From positions 290,131-354,130 of the forward strand of contig JBEHYT010000001.1 in the NCBI GenBank assembly GCA_048498035.1: a stretch of 64,000 bases of DNA, written 5' to 3'. Positions 7,945 to 14,832 of this stretch are shown in pieces. The notes beneath the pieces are model-generated. The model did not search any database. It was not told where the DNA came from and saw nothing but the letters and a program-made list of their open reading frames with translations. Within the stretch, counting starts at the first letter, position 1. Each line of letters opens with the position of its first letter. Source of the DNA: CADEDV01 sp048498035. Its GTDB lineage: Bacteria; Bacteroidota; Bacteroidia; Chitinophagales; Chitinophagaceae. The position numbers and the translations under genes are program-made.

Positions 7945-8275
7945 TGTAGATATTACCGGGGAAAATCTCTACGAGTGGTTCTGCTCAGTTGGCTATATGT
8001 TGCCATCTACTGAACAAGAGCTATTGCGCTTTGAAGCATTGCATCCTCCGCAATCCATAAAAGTAAATGAAGAGAGTATTGATCCTTTTGCGATCATCAA
8101 TGGTACAAGAGTGAGAAAAGAATTGTCATTCACGAAACAACCAGTGGATAATGAGGAACAGGTAGAATTACGAATGGCTGCCAGAAAACAGCAGGGCCTG
8201 TCTTCCGAAATTATGAACCGGATCAGGAAAAATCAGGAGAACAATGATAAATCGGATCGACCCGAAAATCAATAG
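7931..8275 (+). CDS. Hypothetical protein between the sigma-like and ImmA/IrrE genes
   Basis: 114 residues, soluble and highly charged in the C-terminal half (RMAARKQQGL ... RIRKNQENNDKSDRPENQ), with no family I recognise. It starts 14 bp inside the sigma-like gene and ends 32 bp inside the ImmA/IrrE gene, so all three are tightly coupled. A small protein between a sigma-like factor and a peptidase could be the inhibitor that the peptidase cleaves (an anti-sigma or repressor role). That is inference from position only. Confidence 0.6.
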   Translation: MQKNNVDITGENLYEWFCSVGYMLPSTEQELLRFEALHPPQSIKVNEESIDPFAIINGTRVRKELSFTKQPVDNEEQVELRMAARKQQGLSSEIMNRIRKNQENNDKSDRPENQ

Positions 8276-9056
8276 GGAAACACTGGTTGTTACGGAATAT
8301 CTTTCAAAGCAGTTCTGTGATAATATTAAGACCGATCTCCAAGCTATTTGTGAGGAAGAAAATTTGCCTATTATCGTGAGCAATTATGATGACGCATTTG
8401 ATGGATTGCTTACCTGGGATGGTTTGAAATTTCATATTCATCTTAATGAAACAAAGGGGAATTTAATTACTAGTAACCGCGGTCGATTTTCGCTGTCACA
8501 CGAACTGGGTCATTTCTTCTTGGAAAGTCATAGGAATGGAATCAAGAGCGGCGCAATTCCTGCTCATCCATCTAATCAATCCCTTATACATATAGATAAG
8601 ATTGAGACAGAGGCAGATTTCTTTGCCGGCAATTTGTTGATGCCGACCGTAAGGTTGAGGGCGTTTACGGCTAAAAGAAAATTTTCCTTGGAAATAATTA
8701 AAGATATCTCCAATTCATTCGATGTTAGCCTTACAGCAGCACTGCTTCGATTTGCGCAAGTGGGAACGCATGAAATTATGATCGTTTTTTCGAGAGATAA
8801 TATTGTGGAATGGAGCTATCGAAGCGATCATTTTCCAAAAGTGGTCAATAAATTCAAGAAGGGACAGCCACTGCCACCGACAACTGTTGCAGGCGAATCT
8901 TTTTTGAAACAAAATGCTAAATATACAAGTGTAGAGACTTTGGATTTTGAAGATTGGTTCGTTTGTAACGGCTGGAAACCGGAATGGCAATTGTATGAAC
9001 AGTGCTTTTATTCAGATATATATAATTATGTTGTTAGCGTGGTGTGGTTTAAATAA
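8244..9056 (+). CDS. ImmA/IrrE-family metallo-endopeptidase
   Basis: 270 residues. The zinc-peptidase motif HELGH is at residues 86-90 (SLSHELGHFFLESH). A second conserved block, IETEADFFAGNLLMP at about 120-134, supplies the third zinc ligand, as in the ImmA/IrrE (Peptidase_M78) family. These enzymes typically cut a repressor or an inhibitor on a damage or infection signal, switching on mobile-element or stress genes. The C-terminal ~100 residues are less conserved and may sense the signal. It is the last gene of the plus-strand trio and ends just before a bidirectional hairpin shared with the convergent darTG operon. Confidence 0.85.
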   Translation: MINRIDPKINRETLVVTEYLSKQFCDNIKTDLQAICEEENLPIIVSNYDDAFDGLLTWDGLKFHIHLNETKGNLITSNRGRFSLSHELGHFFLESHRNGIKSGAIPAHPSNQSLIHIDKIETEADFFAGNLLMPTVRLRAFTAKRKFSLEIIKDISNSFDVSLTAALLRFAQVGTHEIMIVFSRDNIVEWSYRSDHFPKVVNKFKKGQPLPPTTVAGESFLKQNAKYTSVETLDFEDWFVCNGWKPEWQLYEQCFYSDIYNYVVSVVWFK

Positions 9057-9080
9057 GAGGGAGGTAGCAATTGAAAACAA

Positions 9081-9106
9081 AAAGAGCAGTGTCTGCTGCT
9101 CTTTTC
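9081..9106. terminator. Bidirectional terminator between the ImmA/IrrE gene and darG
   Basis: A 9-bp perfect stem (AAAGAGCAG at 9081-9089 with CTGCTCTTT at 9096-9104) and a 6-nt loop, with an A/T-rich flank on both sides (minus strand reads CTCTTTTTGTTTT). It lies between convergent genes. Confidence 0.75.
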
Positions 9107-9162
9107 GATCGATATCGTTGGCCATGTTACTGGTTTCTTGCGAGATACGGGACAGTTTATTC

Positions 9163-10209
9163 TTAGTTTAAATTGAGCGAGGATTTGTAAGCTGACAAAT
9201 GTGCTACTGCCATCTCAATATGCTCCATAGTGATCAATTCTTTTTTTCTAGCGTTCCATTGCTGAATCTTTCGTAATAAATCCTCGTTGGTTAACTTGTT
9301 ATTTTCGTTGAGTAAATAATCGATTGAGGCCAATACTTCGAGTGAAAGGGAATTTTCGAACCCATATATTATTTTAAAGAGATTATCCAATCGCCTTCTT
9401 TGGTCACTGTCCAGTTCTTTATTCACAAACTCCTTCACCTCGTCATACCGATCATAATTCAATTGCAAGGGTTCGAACGGTTTTGCCTTCATTTGTTCAA
9501 ATCCTTTGAGGTACTTTCCATTCATTGCATATAAGACTTTCTCTACCGCCTGGGCATACGGTCCATAGGTGAACGGGACAAACTGCAATTTGAGTTTCTC
9601 TCCGCTACGTTGCAGAAAATAAGCCAGCTTATTGGCTGCAAATAGTGATGCCGCTTCCCCATATTTCTGGTATTCGAATAATGCATAGAGGAACATTGCT
9701 CTGGCCTTGGTCAGTTCTACTTTACGTTCACTTTCCTTCTGTAGAATATTTTTCACAGCTTCACTAGGCTCAAAAATCACAATATCAACATCAGGTATAT
9801 CGCCGAGATACTTTTTCATGAGTTCCTTGACCTTATCCCATTTGAGTCCTCCATTCCCACTGCCGAGTGGTGGAATAGCAATACTTTTAATGTCATACTC
9901 CTTTATGACTTTTACCAAATCTTTCAACCCCTCTTCCACATACACATACTGTGACTTTTTGAACCACTCTGTTTTAGTAGGAAAATTGATAATGATCTTT
10001 TCTCCCTGAAAAGAATTTTCCCTTACGACCAGCATTTTCCCGACTTGCACTTCTCCTTTTTTGCAAGCGGCTGCATAAACTTTGAAGTTCATGGGAAAGC
10101 GCTCCTTGAACTGCAAGGCAATACCTTTTCCCATCACGCCTACCGTGTTGACCGTATTGACGAGAGCTTGCGTATCGGCTTGTAATAAATCTCCTATTTT
10201 AAATTGCAT
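9163..10209 (-). CDS. darG: DarG-like macrodomain antitoxin (DNA ADP-ribosylglycohydrolase)
   Basis: 348 residues. The N-terminal ~155 residues are a macrodomain: GDLLQADTQALVNTVNT, GVMGKGIALQFKERFP, then IPPLGSGNGGLKW, the ADP-ribose-binding loops of the DarG/TARG1 group. It should remove ADP-ribose that DarT places on thymidines in DNA. The remaining ~190 residues (ALFEYQKYGEAASLFAANKL, FVPFTYGPYAQAVEKVL) match the extra domain of DarG that binds and inhibits the toxin. It starts 1 nt inside the end of the DarT gene (TAATG), the usual darT-darG order. DarTG modules act as toxin-antitoxin systems and as phage defence. Confidence 0.88.
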   Translation of the reverse strand: MQFKIGDLLQADTQALVNTVNTVGVMGKGIALQFKERFPMNFKVYAAACKKGEVQVGKMLVVRENSFQGEKIIINFPTKTEWFKKSQYVYVEEGLKDLVKVIKEYDIKSIAIPPLGSGNGGLKWDKVKELMKKYLGDIPDVDIVIFEPSEAVKNILQKESERKVELTKARAMFLYALFEYQKYGEAASLFAANKLAYFLQRSGEKLKLQFVPFTYGPYAQAVEKVLYAMNGKYLKGFEQMKAKPFEPLQLNYDRYDEVKEFVNKELDSDQRRRLDNLFKIIYGFENSLSLEVLASIDYLLNENNKLTNEDLLRKIQQWNARKKELITMEHIEMAVAHLSAYKSSLNLN

Positions 10210-10850
10210 TAGAAATAAAATTTATTGTTCAAGTGAATAGGAATCGTGTAACCCAATGGTTTTATTATTTGGGTAACTTGTTGCTGTACGTCCGCATTAT
10301 AAACGACAATGGCACTTATCTTAACCGCTGGGACGTGACCCCGTACCAAGAATTCAGCATGCTTTTTTCGTATCCTGTCCTCGTCTCCATCTGCATTATT
10401 GTTCGCAAAATCGGTTGTATTTATCGATCGCCAGTCTATACTCGTTTCAATCATACCAAGATCGGTGTAAAATTTAGTTGATTTTTTCGCCGCGTTCCCA
10501 TCGGTATAACACCATTGAAAATCCGCTGTAGCCAAGTCGTGCAGTTTGTAACACAAATAAATGATCTCCTTCTGCGGTCGCTTGGGAACTCCCATTCCGG
10601 TAATTATGTTATATAACATCGGTGTCCTGACAGAAAAATAAAAAGGCACATAATCATTGACGACTGTTCCCGGATAACATTTCACTGGCATTGTACTTCT
10701 CTGATCAATAATCTGTGTATTGCCAATCGTTGGATACTCCTGGTCTGCAGGAAAGGTTCTTTTGCAAAAAGTCCCATTTTGCAGTATTTGCTTCAGGTTA
10801 TCGATTGACATAATCCTGTAAATCCATAAAGTATCGACATCAATGGCCAT
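10209..10850 (-). CDS. darT: DarT-like DNA ADP-ribosyltransferase toxin
   Basis: 213 residues, the normal DarT (DUF4433) size. Family signatures are visible: IYRIMSIDNLKQILQNG at 10-26 (NAD-binding start), an arginine at 51, VPFYFSVRTPMLY at 68-80, and HAEFLVRGHVP at 164-174 with Glu166 as the likely catalytic glutamate. DarT transfers ADP-ribose from NAD to thymidine in specific single-stranded DNA motifs, blocking replication; the partner DarG reverses this. It is first in a two-gene minus-strand operon at the right side of the island. The N-terminal ATG at 10850 places the NAD-binding segment correctly. Confidence 0.88.
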   Translation of the reverse strand: MAIDVDTLWIYRIMSIDNLKQILQNGTFCKRTFPADQEYPTIGNTQIIDQRSTMPVKCYPGTVVNDYVPFYFSVRTPMLYNIITGMGVPKRPQKEIIYLCYKLHDLATADFQWCYTDGNAAKKSTKFYTDLGMIETSIDWRSINTTDFANNNADGDEDRIRKKHAEFLVRGHVPAVKISAIVVYNADVQQQVTQIIKPLGYTIPIHLNNKFYF

Positions 10851-11483
10851 TCAAATTACTAATATAATTAGTTAAAAATAGCAAAATTATTAGTATTTTT
10901 AGTTAATGTCAGCCGAAATAGCGAGAATATCAACTTTTCATTCGGCTATTTGGTCACGAGAAATTCACAGTAAGCAATTGATCCCTCTCCTTTTCTAATA
11001 ACGCGTCTTTAATTCATTTTGATCCCCATCATATTCCTGTTCATAGTACTTAAGTACTCATCAATTCAATTACAGCAATTGTCAGAAAAGTAACCCATTC
11101 AGAGATATTGAAACCTTGCGTAAGAGAAATAATCTCTTCTTCTAACGAGAATAATGTGGGGACGTTTTGCGATTCCTTTCTGGAATTTATAAAAGTATCG
11201 CTCAAGTTGATGATAACAGACACTGTGAGTAAATTTTATTTAATACACTTTTTAAGTGCAATCCTTAGAATAGGATTGTGAATTCATTGCATGGCCTCCT
11301 TTGCTTCTAGGTTCGATTCGCATTTGAGAATCGAACTTTATATGGCTAGATATTGATAATCAAAATCATGAATTTATTATAAGAGAAAATGGTAAAACAA
11401 ATGCTCAAGATCGCGTGATATTAAATAAAAAATACACCTATTAAAGTGCGTAAAATTAATAACTTAAATATTATGAAATCAAC
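10851..11483. other. AT-rich intergenic region upstream of darT, no gene seen
   Basis: No credible coding region. It should contain the darTG promoter near 10851-10910. One perfect 9-bp inverted repeat lies at 11311-11319/11328-11336 (GTTCGATTC ... GAATCGAAC). Its left arm resembles a tRNA T-loop (GGTTCGATTC), but no tRNA can be folded around it. Confidence 0.5.
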
Positions 11484-11498
11484 AAGTAGCCTCGACAG

Positions 11499-11515
11499 TC
11501 CCGCCGCTGGCGGGA
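11499..11515. repeat. GC-rich palindrome P1 in the T loop of the tRNA pseudogene
   Basis: TCCCGCC / GGCGGGA arms with a 3-nt GCT loop, replacing about six bases of the T loop relative to the intact tRNA. Confidence 0.75.
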
Positions 11516-11532
11516 GAACCTGTATCTGGAGC

Positions 11533-11563
11533 CCGCCCAATTTACAATTTGGTACGGGCAGGC
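11533..11563. repeat. Imperfect palindrome P2 in the anticodon arm of the tRNA pseudogene
   Basis: 31 nt with outer arms CCGCCC / GGGCAGG, AT-rich centre, and a GGTACGGGC segment shared with P3. Removing it restores the tRNA sequence exactly (CTGGAGC joined to TTCGGAA on the plus strand). Confidence 0.7.
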
Positions 11564-11585
11564 TTCGGAAACGCTGATACTATCC

Positions 11586-11617
11586 CCGCCCGAACGTACC
11601 GTTCGGTACGGGCGGGC
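11586..11617. repeat. Palindrome P3 in the D loop of the tRNA pseudogene
   Basis: 32 nt with outer arms CCGCCCG / CGGGCGG and a near-perfect inner palindrome CGTACCGTTCGGTACG. Removing it restores the tRNA (CTATCC joined to ATTGTAC). The right-hand part and adjoining tRNA bases are identical to copy A at the left island edge. Confidence 0.75.
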
Positions 11618-11710
11618 ATTGTACTACGAGAAAAAATGCATGTCTTGCCAATCTAGAGAAAAACCCTCCAAAGAGGGTTCAATCAGCGAATTAAAAATTA
11701 GCGAATCAAC
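11618..11710. repeat. tRNA-derived repeat, copy C (tRNA end plus spacer)
   Basis: ATTGTACTACGAG (end of the pseudogene) followed by the spacer AAAAAATGCATGTCTTGCC..., CCCTCCAAAGAGGGTT and GCGAATTAAAAATTAGCGAA, leading into the intact tRNA-Arg. It matches the spacers of copies A (3414-3482) and B (4418-4497). Confidence 0.75.
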
Positions 11711-11785
11711 TGGTAGCCTCGACAGGAATCGAACCTGTATCTGGAGCTTCGGAAACTCTTATACTATCCATTGTACTACGAGGCC
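11711..11785 (-). tRNA. tRNA-Arg (anticodon CCG)
   Basis: 75 nt including an encoded 3' CCA. Acceptor GGCCTCG pairs with CGAGGCT (one G-U), D arm GTAC/GTAT, anticodon loop TTCCGAA giving anticodon CCG (reads the arginine codon CGG), T arm ACAGG-TTCGATT-CCTGT, discriminator A. It sits at the right boundary of the island with its 3' end facing the island, the usual orientation for a tRNA used as an integration target. Confidence 0.93.
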
Positions 11786-11844
11786 GGAATGCGTAAAGAT
11801 TTGATTTGCAACGACTAATATGATTTTGCAATCGTATTAAAAAT

Positions 11845-12429
11845 TTATTTAATTAGTTCGTGGGCGTTCGTCGCAAAGATCTTTACCGCAATGGCGAGCA
11901 AAATTACGCCAAAAAACTTTCTTACCGCAATTAATCCACCCGCTCCCAACATTTTTGCAATGAAATTCAACGATTTCAACACCAAAAAGATAATCACCAG
12001 ATTCACCAATATCGCCACCAACAACGTCGTTTCCCCATAGTTCGCTTTCAACGACATGATCGTCGTCAACGTACCCGACCCCGCAATCAACGGAAACGCA
12101 ATCGGCACCACCGTAGCCGCCTTAATGTCCTTCTCACTCTTGAAAAACTCCAGCCCCAACACCATCTCCAACCCCAAAATAAAGATCACAATCGATCCAC
12201 CCACCGCAAACGACTTCACATCCAACCCCAACAACTGCAAAAACGGCTCCCCCAAAAACAAAAACAACACCATCAACGCCCCCGAAATAATCGTGGCCCG
12301 CAACTCCCGGATCCCACCCATCTTGTCCTTCAACGCAATCAAAATCGGGATAGACCCAATTATATCAATGATCGCAAACAACGTAAACGTTACCGTCAAC
12401 AATGCCTTGATGTCTAAATGGAAGTTCAT
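11845..12429 (-). CDS. MarC-family integral membrane protein
   Basis: 194 residues, almost entirely hydrophobic, with six predicted membrane segments and the family hallmarks IIDIIGSIPILIAL near the N-terminus and VVPIAFPLIAGSGTLTTI in the middle. MarC/UPF0056 proteins are inner-membrane proteins whose transport role is uncertain, despite the multiple-antibiotic-resistance name. It is a single gene on the minus strand. Its sense strand is unusually G-rich (plus strand C-rich), a bias that continues into the next gene on the other strand. Confidence 0.85.
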   Translation of the reverse strand: MNFHLDIKALLTVTFTLFAIIDIIGSIPILIALKDKMGGIRELRATIISGALMVLFLFLGEPFLQLLGLDVKSFAVGGSIVIFILGLEMVLGLEFFKSEKDIKAATVVPIAFPLIAGSGTLTTIMSLKANYGETTLLVAILVNLVIIFLVLKSLNFIAKMLGAGGLIAVRKFFGVILLAIAVKIFATNAHELIK

Positions 12430-12569
12430 ACCAACAGTTTCAACAAATGTAATAAACTATCCCAGTCCCCACCACCCATAACATTACGGCCACGTTTCCC
12501 TAACCCAACCATAACAAACCGGCAATATCCCGTTCACATCTTCCTTCAACCTTTGCAAAACCGCACACC

Positions 12570-13721
12570 ATGAAACAAGTACTCGTCAGCACCTTCCTGC
12601 TGGCCTACCTGTCTGCACCACTTCTTCCATCCACCACCACGGCACACCATCAGCCTGCAGCCCCCACCGGCAACCTCATCATCATCACGCTCGACGGCTA
12701 CCGCTGGCAGGAATTATTTACCGGCGCCGATCCCGACCTGCTCAACAATCCCCACTATACGCCGGACGCTGAAAGCCTTCGCGCGCTCTATTGGGACAGC
12801 TCCGCCACCCGCCGCCGACAACTGCTGATGCCATTCTGCTGGACCACCATCGCCCGCCAGGGCCAACTCTACGGCAACCGCCGCTACCAAAACCAAATGA
12901 ACGTTGCCAACACCTACGCCATCTCTTACCCCGGCTACAACGAAATCCTCACCGGCACCACAGACCCCTTTATCGCCTCCAACCGCAAGAAGTATAATCC
13001 CAATACCAACGTACTCGAATACCTCGATGCCAAACCCGAATTTCACGGCAAAGTGGCCGCCTTCAGCTCCTGGGACGTATTTCCCTATATCCTCGGCAGC
13101 CAACGCAATCAACTACCCATCAACAGCGGCTACACCAACGGTGATACCACACAATCTCCCCGCCAACAAACCGTAAATCGCATCCAGGAAGAAGTGCTGA
13201 CCGAACATACCGCCACCCGCGACGACCAACTCACCTTCATCGCCGCCCGCGAATACCTCCGCACACATCAACCGCGCGTCCTCTTCCTGGGTCTTGGCCA
13301 AACAGATGAATATGCACACGAGGGCCGCTACGATCTCTACCTGCAGCAAGCCAATACCATTGATCACCTGCTGGCAGAACTCTGGCACTGGATCCAAACC
13401 ACACCCGGTTATCGCAACAATACCACACTCCTCATCACCACTGATCACGGTCGCGGACAACGCCCCGGCCGCTGGTCTACCCACGGCGCCTGGACCGCCG
13501 GCTCCTCCCAAACCTGGATGGCCGTCATCGGTCCCAACATAGCCCCCCTGGGCGAAATCAAAACAAAACAACAATTTTACCAGCAACAGCTTGCATCCAC
13601 CATTGCATCACTTGTAGGAGAAAATTTTGAACCGGGCGTAGACGTTCCATCATCTATACCTATTCCTGGCAAACAAAAACAAGAAGAAGACGTGGTGGTT
13701 AATAATACCACGGTACGCTAA
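12570..13721 (+). CDS. Secreted alkaline-phosphatase-superfamily hydrolase
   Basis: 383 residues with a signal peptide (about 1-25) and the alkaline phosphatase/sulfatase/phosphodiesterase fold. Metal- and substrate-site motifs: IIITLDGYRWQELF (first metal Asp), a nucleophile region near SYPGYNEILTG, FLGLGQTDEYAHEGRYDLY (second metal site) and LLITTDHGRG (DHG metal ligands), then STHGAW. It probably hydrolyses a phosphate or sulfate ester in the periplasm; the substrate is unknown. Codon use is strongly C-ending, unlike most genes in the window. Long frames on the opposite strand (12714-13586) are artefacts of this bias. Confidence 0.78.
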   Translation: MKQVLVSTFLLAYLSAPLLPSTTTAHHQPAAPTGNLIIITLDGYRWQELFTGADPDLLNNPHYTPDAESLRALYWDSSATRRRQLLMPFCWTTIARQGQLYGNRRYQNQMNVANTYAISYPGYNEILTGTTDPFIASNRKKYNPNTNVLEYLDAKPEFHGKVAAFSSWDVFPYILGSQRNQLPINSGYTNGDTTQSPRQQTVNRIQEEVLTEHTATRDDQLTFIAAREYLRTHQPRVLFLGLGQTDEYAHEGRYDLYLQQANTIDHLLAELWHWIQTTPGYRNNTTLLITTDHGRGQRPGRWSTHGAWTAGSSQTWMAVIGPNIAPLGEIKTKQQFYQQQLASTIASLVGENFEPGVDVPSSIPIPGKQKQEEDVVVNNTTVR

Positions 13722-13724
13722 GGA

Positions 13725-14567
13725 TCACCGGCGATGGATAAACAGCCAGGCCGGTACGGCATCGCCAAGAAACACGTGATTGAAAATATCATTGTGCGCC
13801 GTGCCATCCACTTCCCAATACCGTAATTTTTTTGCAGGCTGCAACTCCTTATACAATTCCTCGTCACTTGCCGCAGGGTTTTCTTCATCACGGTTGCCAT
13901 GGATAATCCACAACGGCATTTTCTTTAACGCATCCAGGTTTGAAAATTCAGGAATGCCGGCAAAACTAACCGCCGCGGCAAATAATTCCGGTCGCGCACT
14001 CACCGCATTTATCACCGTGGAAGCACCCATGGAAAAACCAATTACATAAACCCGGCGCGGATCAATGGGTAATGCCTTTTTTAATGAATCAATCAACTGC
14101 AACACCGTAGCAACACCAGCGCTGCCGCGCGATGCCAACACCGCACGACTGCTGTCTAACACATAATTGGAAGAACGCTCCGGGAACTGCGGCGCCAATA
14201 CCCAGGCAGGATATTTTTTTCGAATGGAATCCACCAGCCAAAGTTTGGCCAGCAAACCTAGCTGCGCTTCGTTGTCAGTACCCACCGCACCCGAACCATG
14301 AAAGAAAATGACTAATGGATGCATTCCCTCTGTATCAGGTGGCGATAAAAGCCGGTAGTTGAGCGGTGCGCCATCGTTTCCGATGAATTGATACCGGTGA
14401 TATCCATCGGCCGACAAGGCCTTAATGCCAGCAATTGCTTTCGCCGCCGCAACGGGATCGGTTTCCCTGGGAATCAGCTTGCGCCCATACAATTGCTGCT
14501 GTTCCTTACAGGAAGATAATATCACAATAAATAAGACCGGGGATAAAAGAAAGCGCAGTGGTTTCAT
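13725..14567 (-). CDS. Lipoprotein alpha/beta-hydrolase (esterase/dienelactone-hydrolase type)
   Basis: 280 residues from the ATG at 14567. A start at 14603 is possible but would put 12 residues before a good lipoprotein signal (MKPLRFLLSPV ... LSSC). Fold signatures: VIFFHGSGAVG (oxyanion region), YVIGFSMGAS (nucleophile Ser in GFSMG), LWIIHGNRDEENPA (acid Asp) and DGTAHNDIF (catalytic His). It would act on an ester or small peptide substrate in the periplasm. It is the last gene of a minus-strand operon behind the BtuB-like receptor and the CWC protein, so it may be B12-riboswitch controlled. Its 3' end is 3 bp from the convergent phosphatase-like gene. Confidence 0.78.
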   Translation of the reverse strand: MKPLRFLLSPVLFIVILSSCKEQQQLYGRKLIPRETDPVAAAKAIAGIKALSADGYHRYQFIGNDGAPLNYRLLSPPDTEGMHPLVIFFHGSGAVGTDNEAQLGLLAKLWLVDSIRKKYPAWVLAPQFPERSSNYVLDSSRAVLASRGSAGVATVLQLIDSLKKALPIDPRRVYVIGFSMGASTVINAVSARPELFAAAVSFAGIPEFSNLDALKKMPLWIIHGNRDEENPAASDEELYKELQPAKKLRYWEVDGTAHNDIFNHVFLGDAVPAWLFIHRR

Positions 14568-14602
14568 GCACGCAAAGATGTAGCGTTGCAGGTATTTAAT
14601 CA

Positions 14603-14830
14603 TCAGGTGCCGGAATTACCGTCGCCAAATTTTTCATAAAACACAACCTGGCTGTCCTGCAATTGTCGAAGGCAATCGGCACAAAGACAATCATTGTACC
14701 GCTGCTCAATCCAGCGCGACGCGTCCGCCTCCAGCCTGATCCCATAACAATCACATTGAGTAATGTTGCCCGCCTTGCAGGTAAACATATTTCCGCAACG
14801 CGGGCAACATTTATTTTCTTCGTCGGCCAT
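14603..14830 (-). CDS. Cysteine-rich CWC-family small protein
   Basis: 75 residues with a zinc-ribbon-like start, CCPRCGNMFTCKAGNITQCD at residues 8-27, the pattern of the Cys_rich_CWC family (CPxCG..F.C......CxC), and a second pair CLCADCLRQL. No signal peptide, so cytoplasmic, probably metal-binding. It starts 2 bp after the TonB receptor stop, strongly suggesting co-transcription under the upstream B12 riboswitch. Function is unknown. Confidence 0.75.
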   Translation of the reverse strand: MADEENKCCPRCGNMFTCKAGNITQCDCYGIRLEADASRWIEQRYNDCLCADCLRQLQDSQVVFYEKFGDGNSGT

Positions 14831-14832
14831 TT

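Larger units (their letters stand above)
11484..11630 (-). pseudogene. tRNA-Arg(CCG) pseudogene disrupted by three palindromic insertions
   Basis: Aligning this stretch with the intact tRNA-Arg at 11711-11785 gives a near-complete second copy interrupted three times: 11499-11515 in the T loop, 11533-11563 at the loop-proximal base of the anticodon stem, and 11586-11617 in the D loop. The CCG anticodon context (TTTCCGAAG) is retained, but the acceptor stem is ruined (5' TTTCTCG instead of GGCCTCG) and the 3' end reads ACT instead of ACCA. Each insert is itself hairpin-forming, so the RNA could still fold as an oversized cloverleaf. It cannot be a normal tRNA. Confidence 0.82.

Noticed and set aside
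11311..11336. T-loop-like GGTTCGATTC within an inverted repeat
   Set aside because: No acceptor, D or anticodon arm can be folded around it; treated as a plain inverted repeat.
3377..11785. Integrase or transposase for the island
   Set aside because: None of the genes in the interval shows tyrosine/serine recombinase or transposase motifs.
11619..11804. 61-residue frame on the plus strand
   Set aside because: It lies across the spacer repeat and the tRNA-Arg gene.
12714..13586. Long frames on the minus strand (132 and 157 residues) inside the phosphatase-like gene
   Set aside because: They are Gly/Val-rich shadows produced by the C-rich coding strand; the plus-strand protein has a signal peptide and clear superfamily motifs.
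14568..14603. Upstream start (14603) for the lipoprotein esterase
   Set aside because: It would add 12 residues before a good lipoprotein signal; the start at 14567 fits better.
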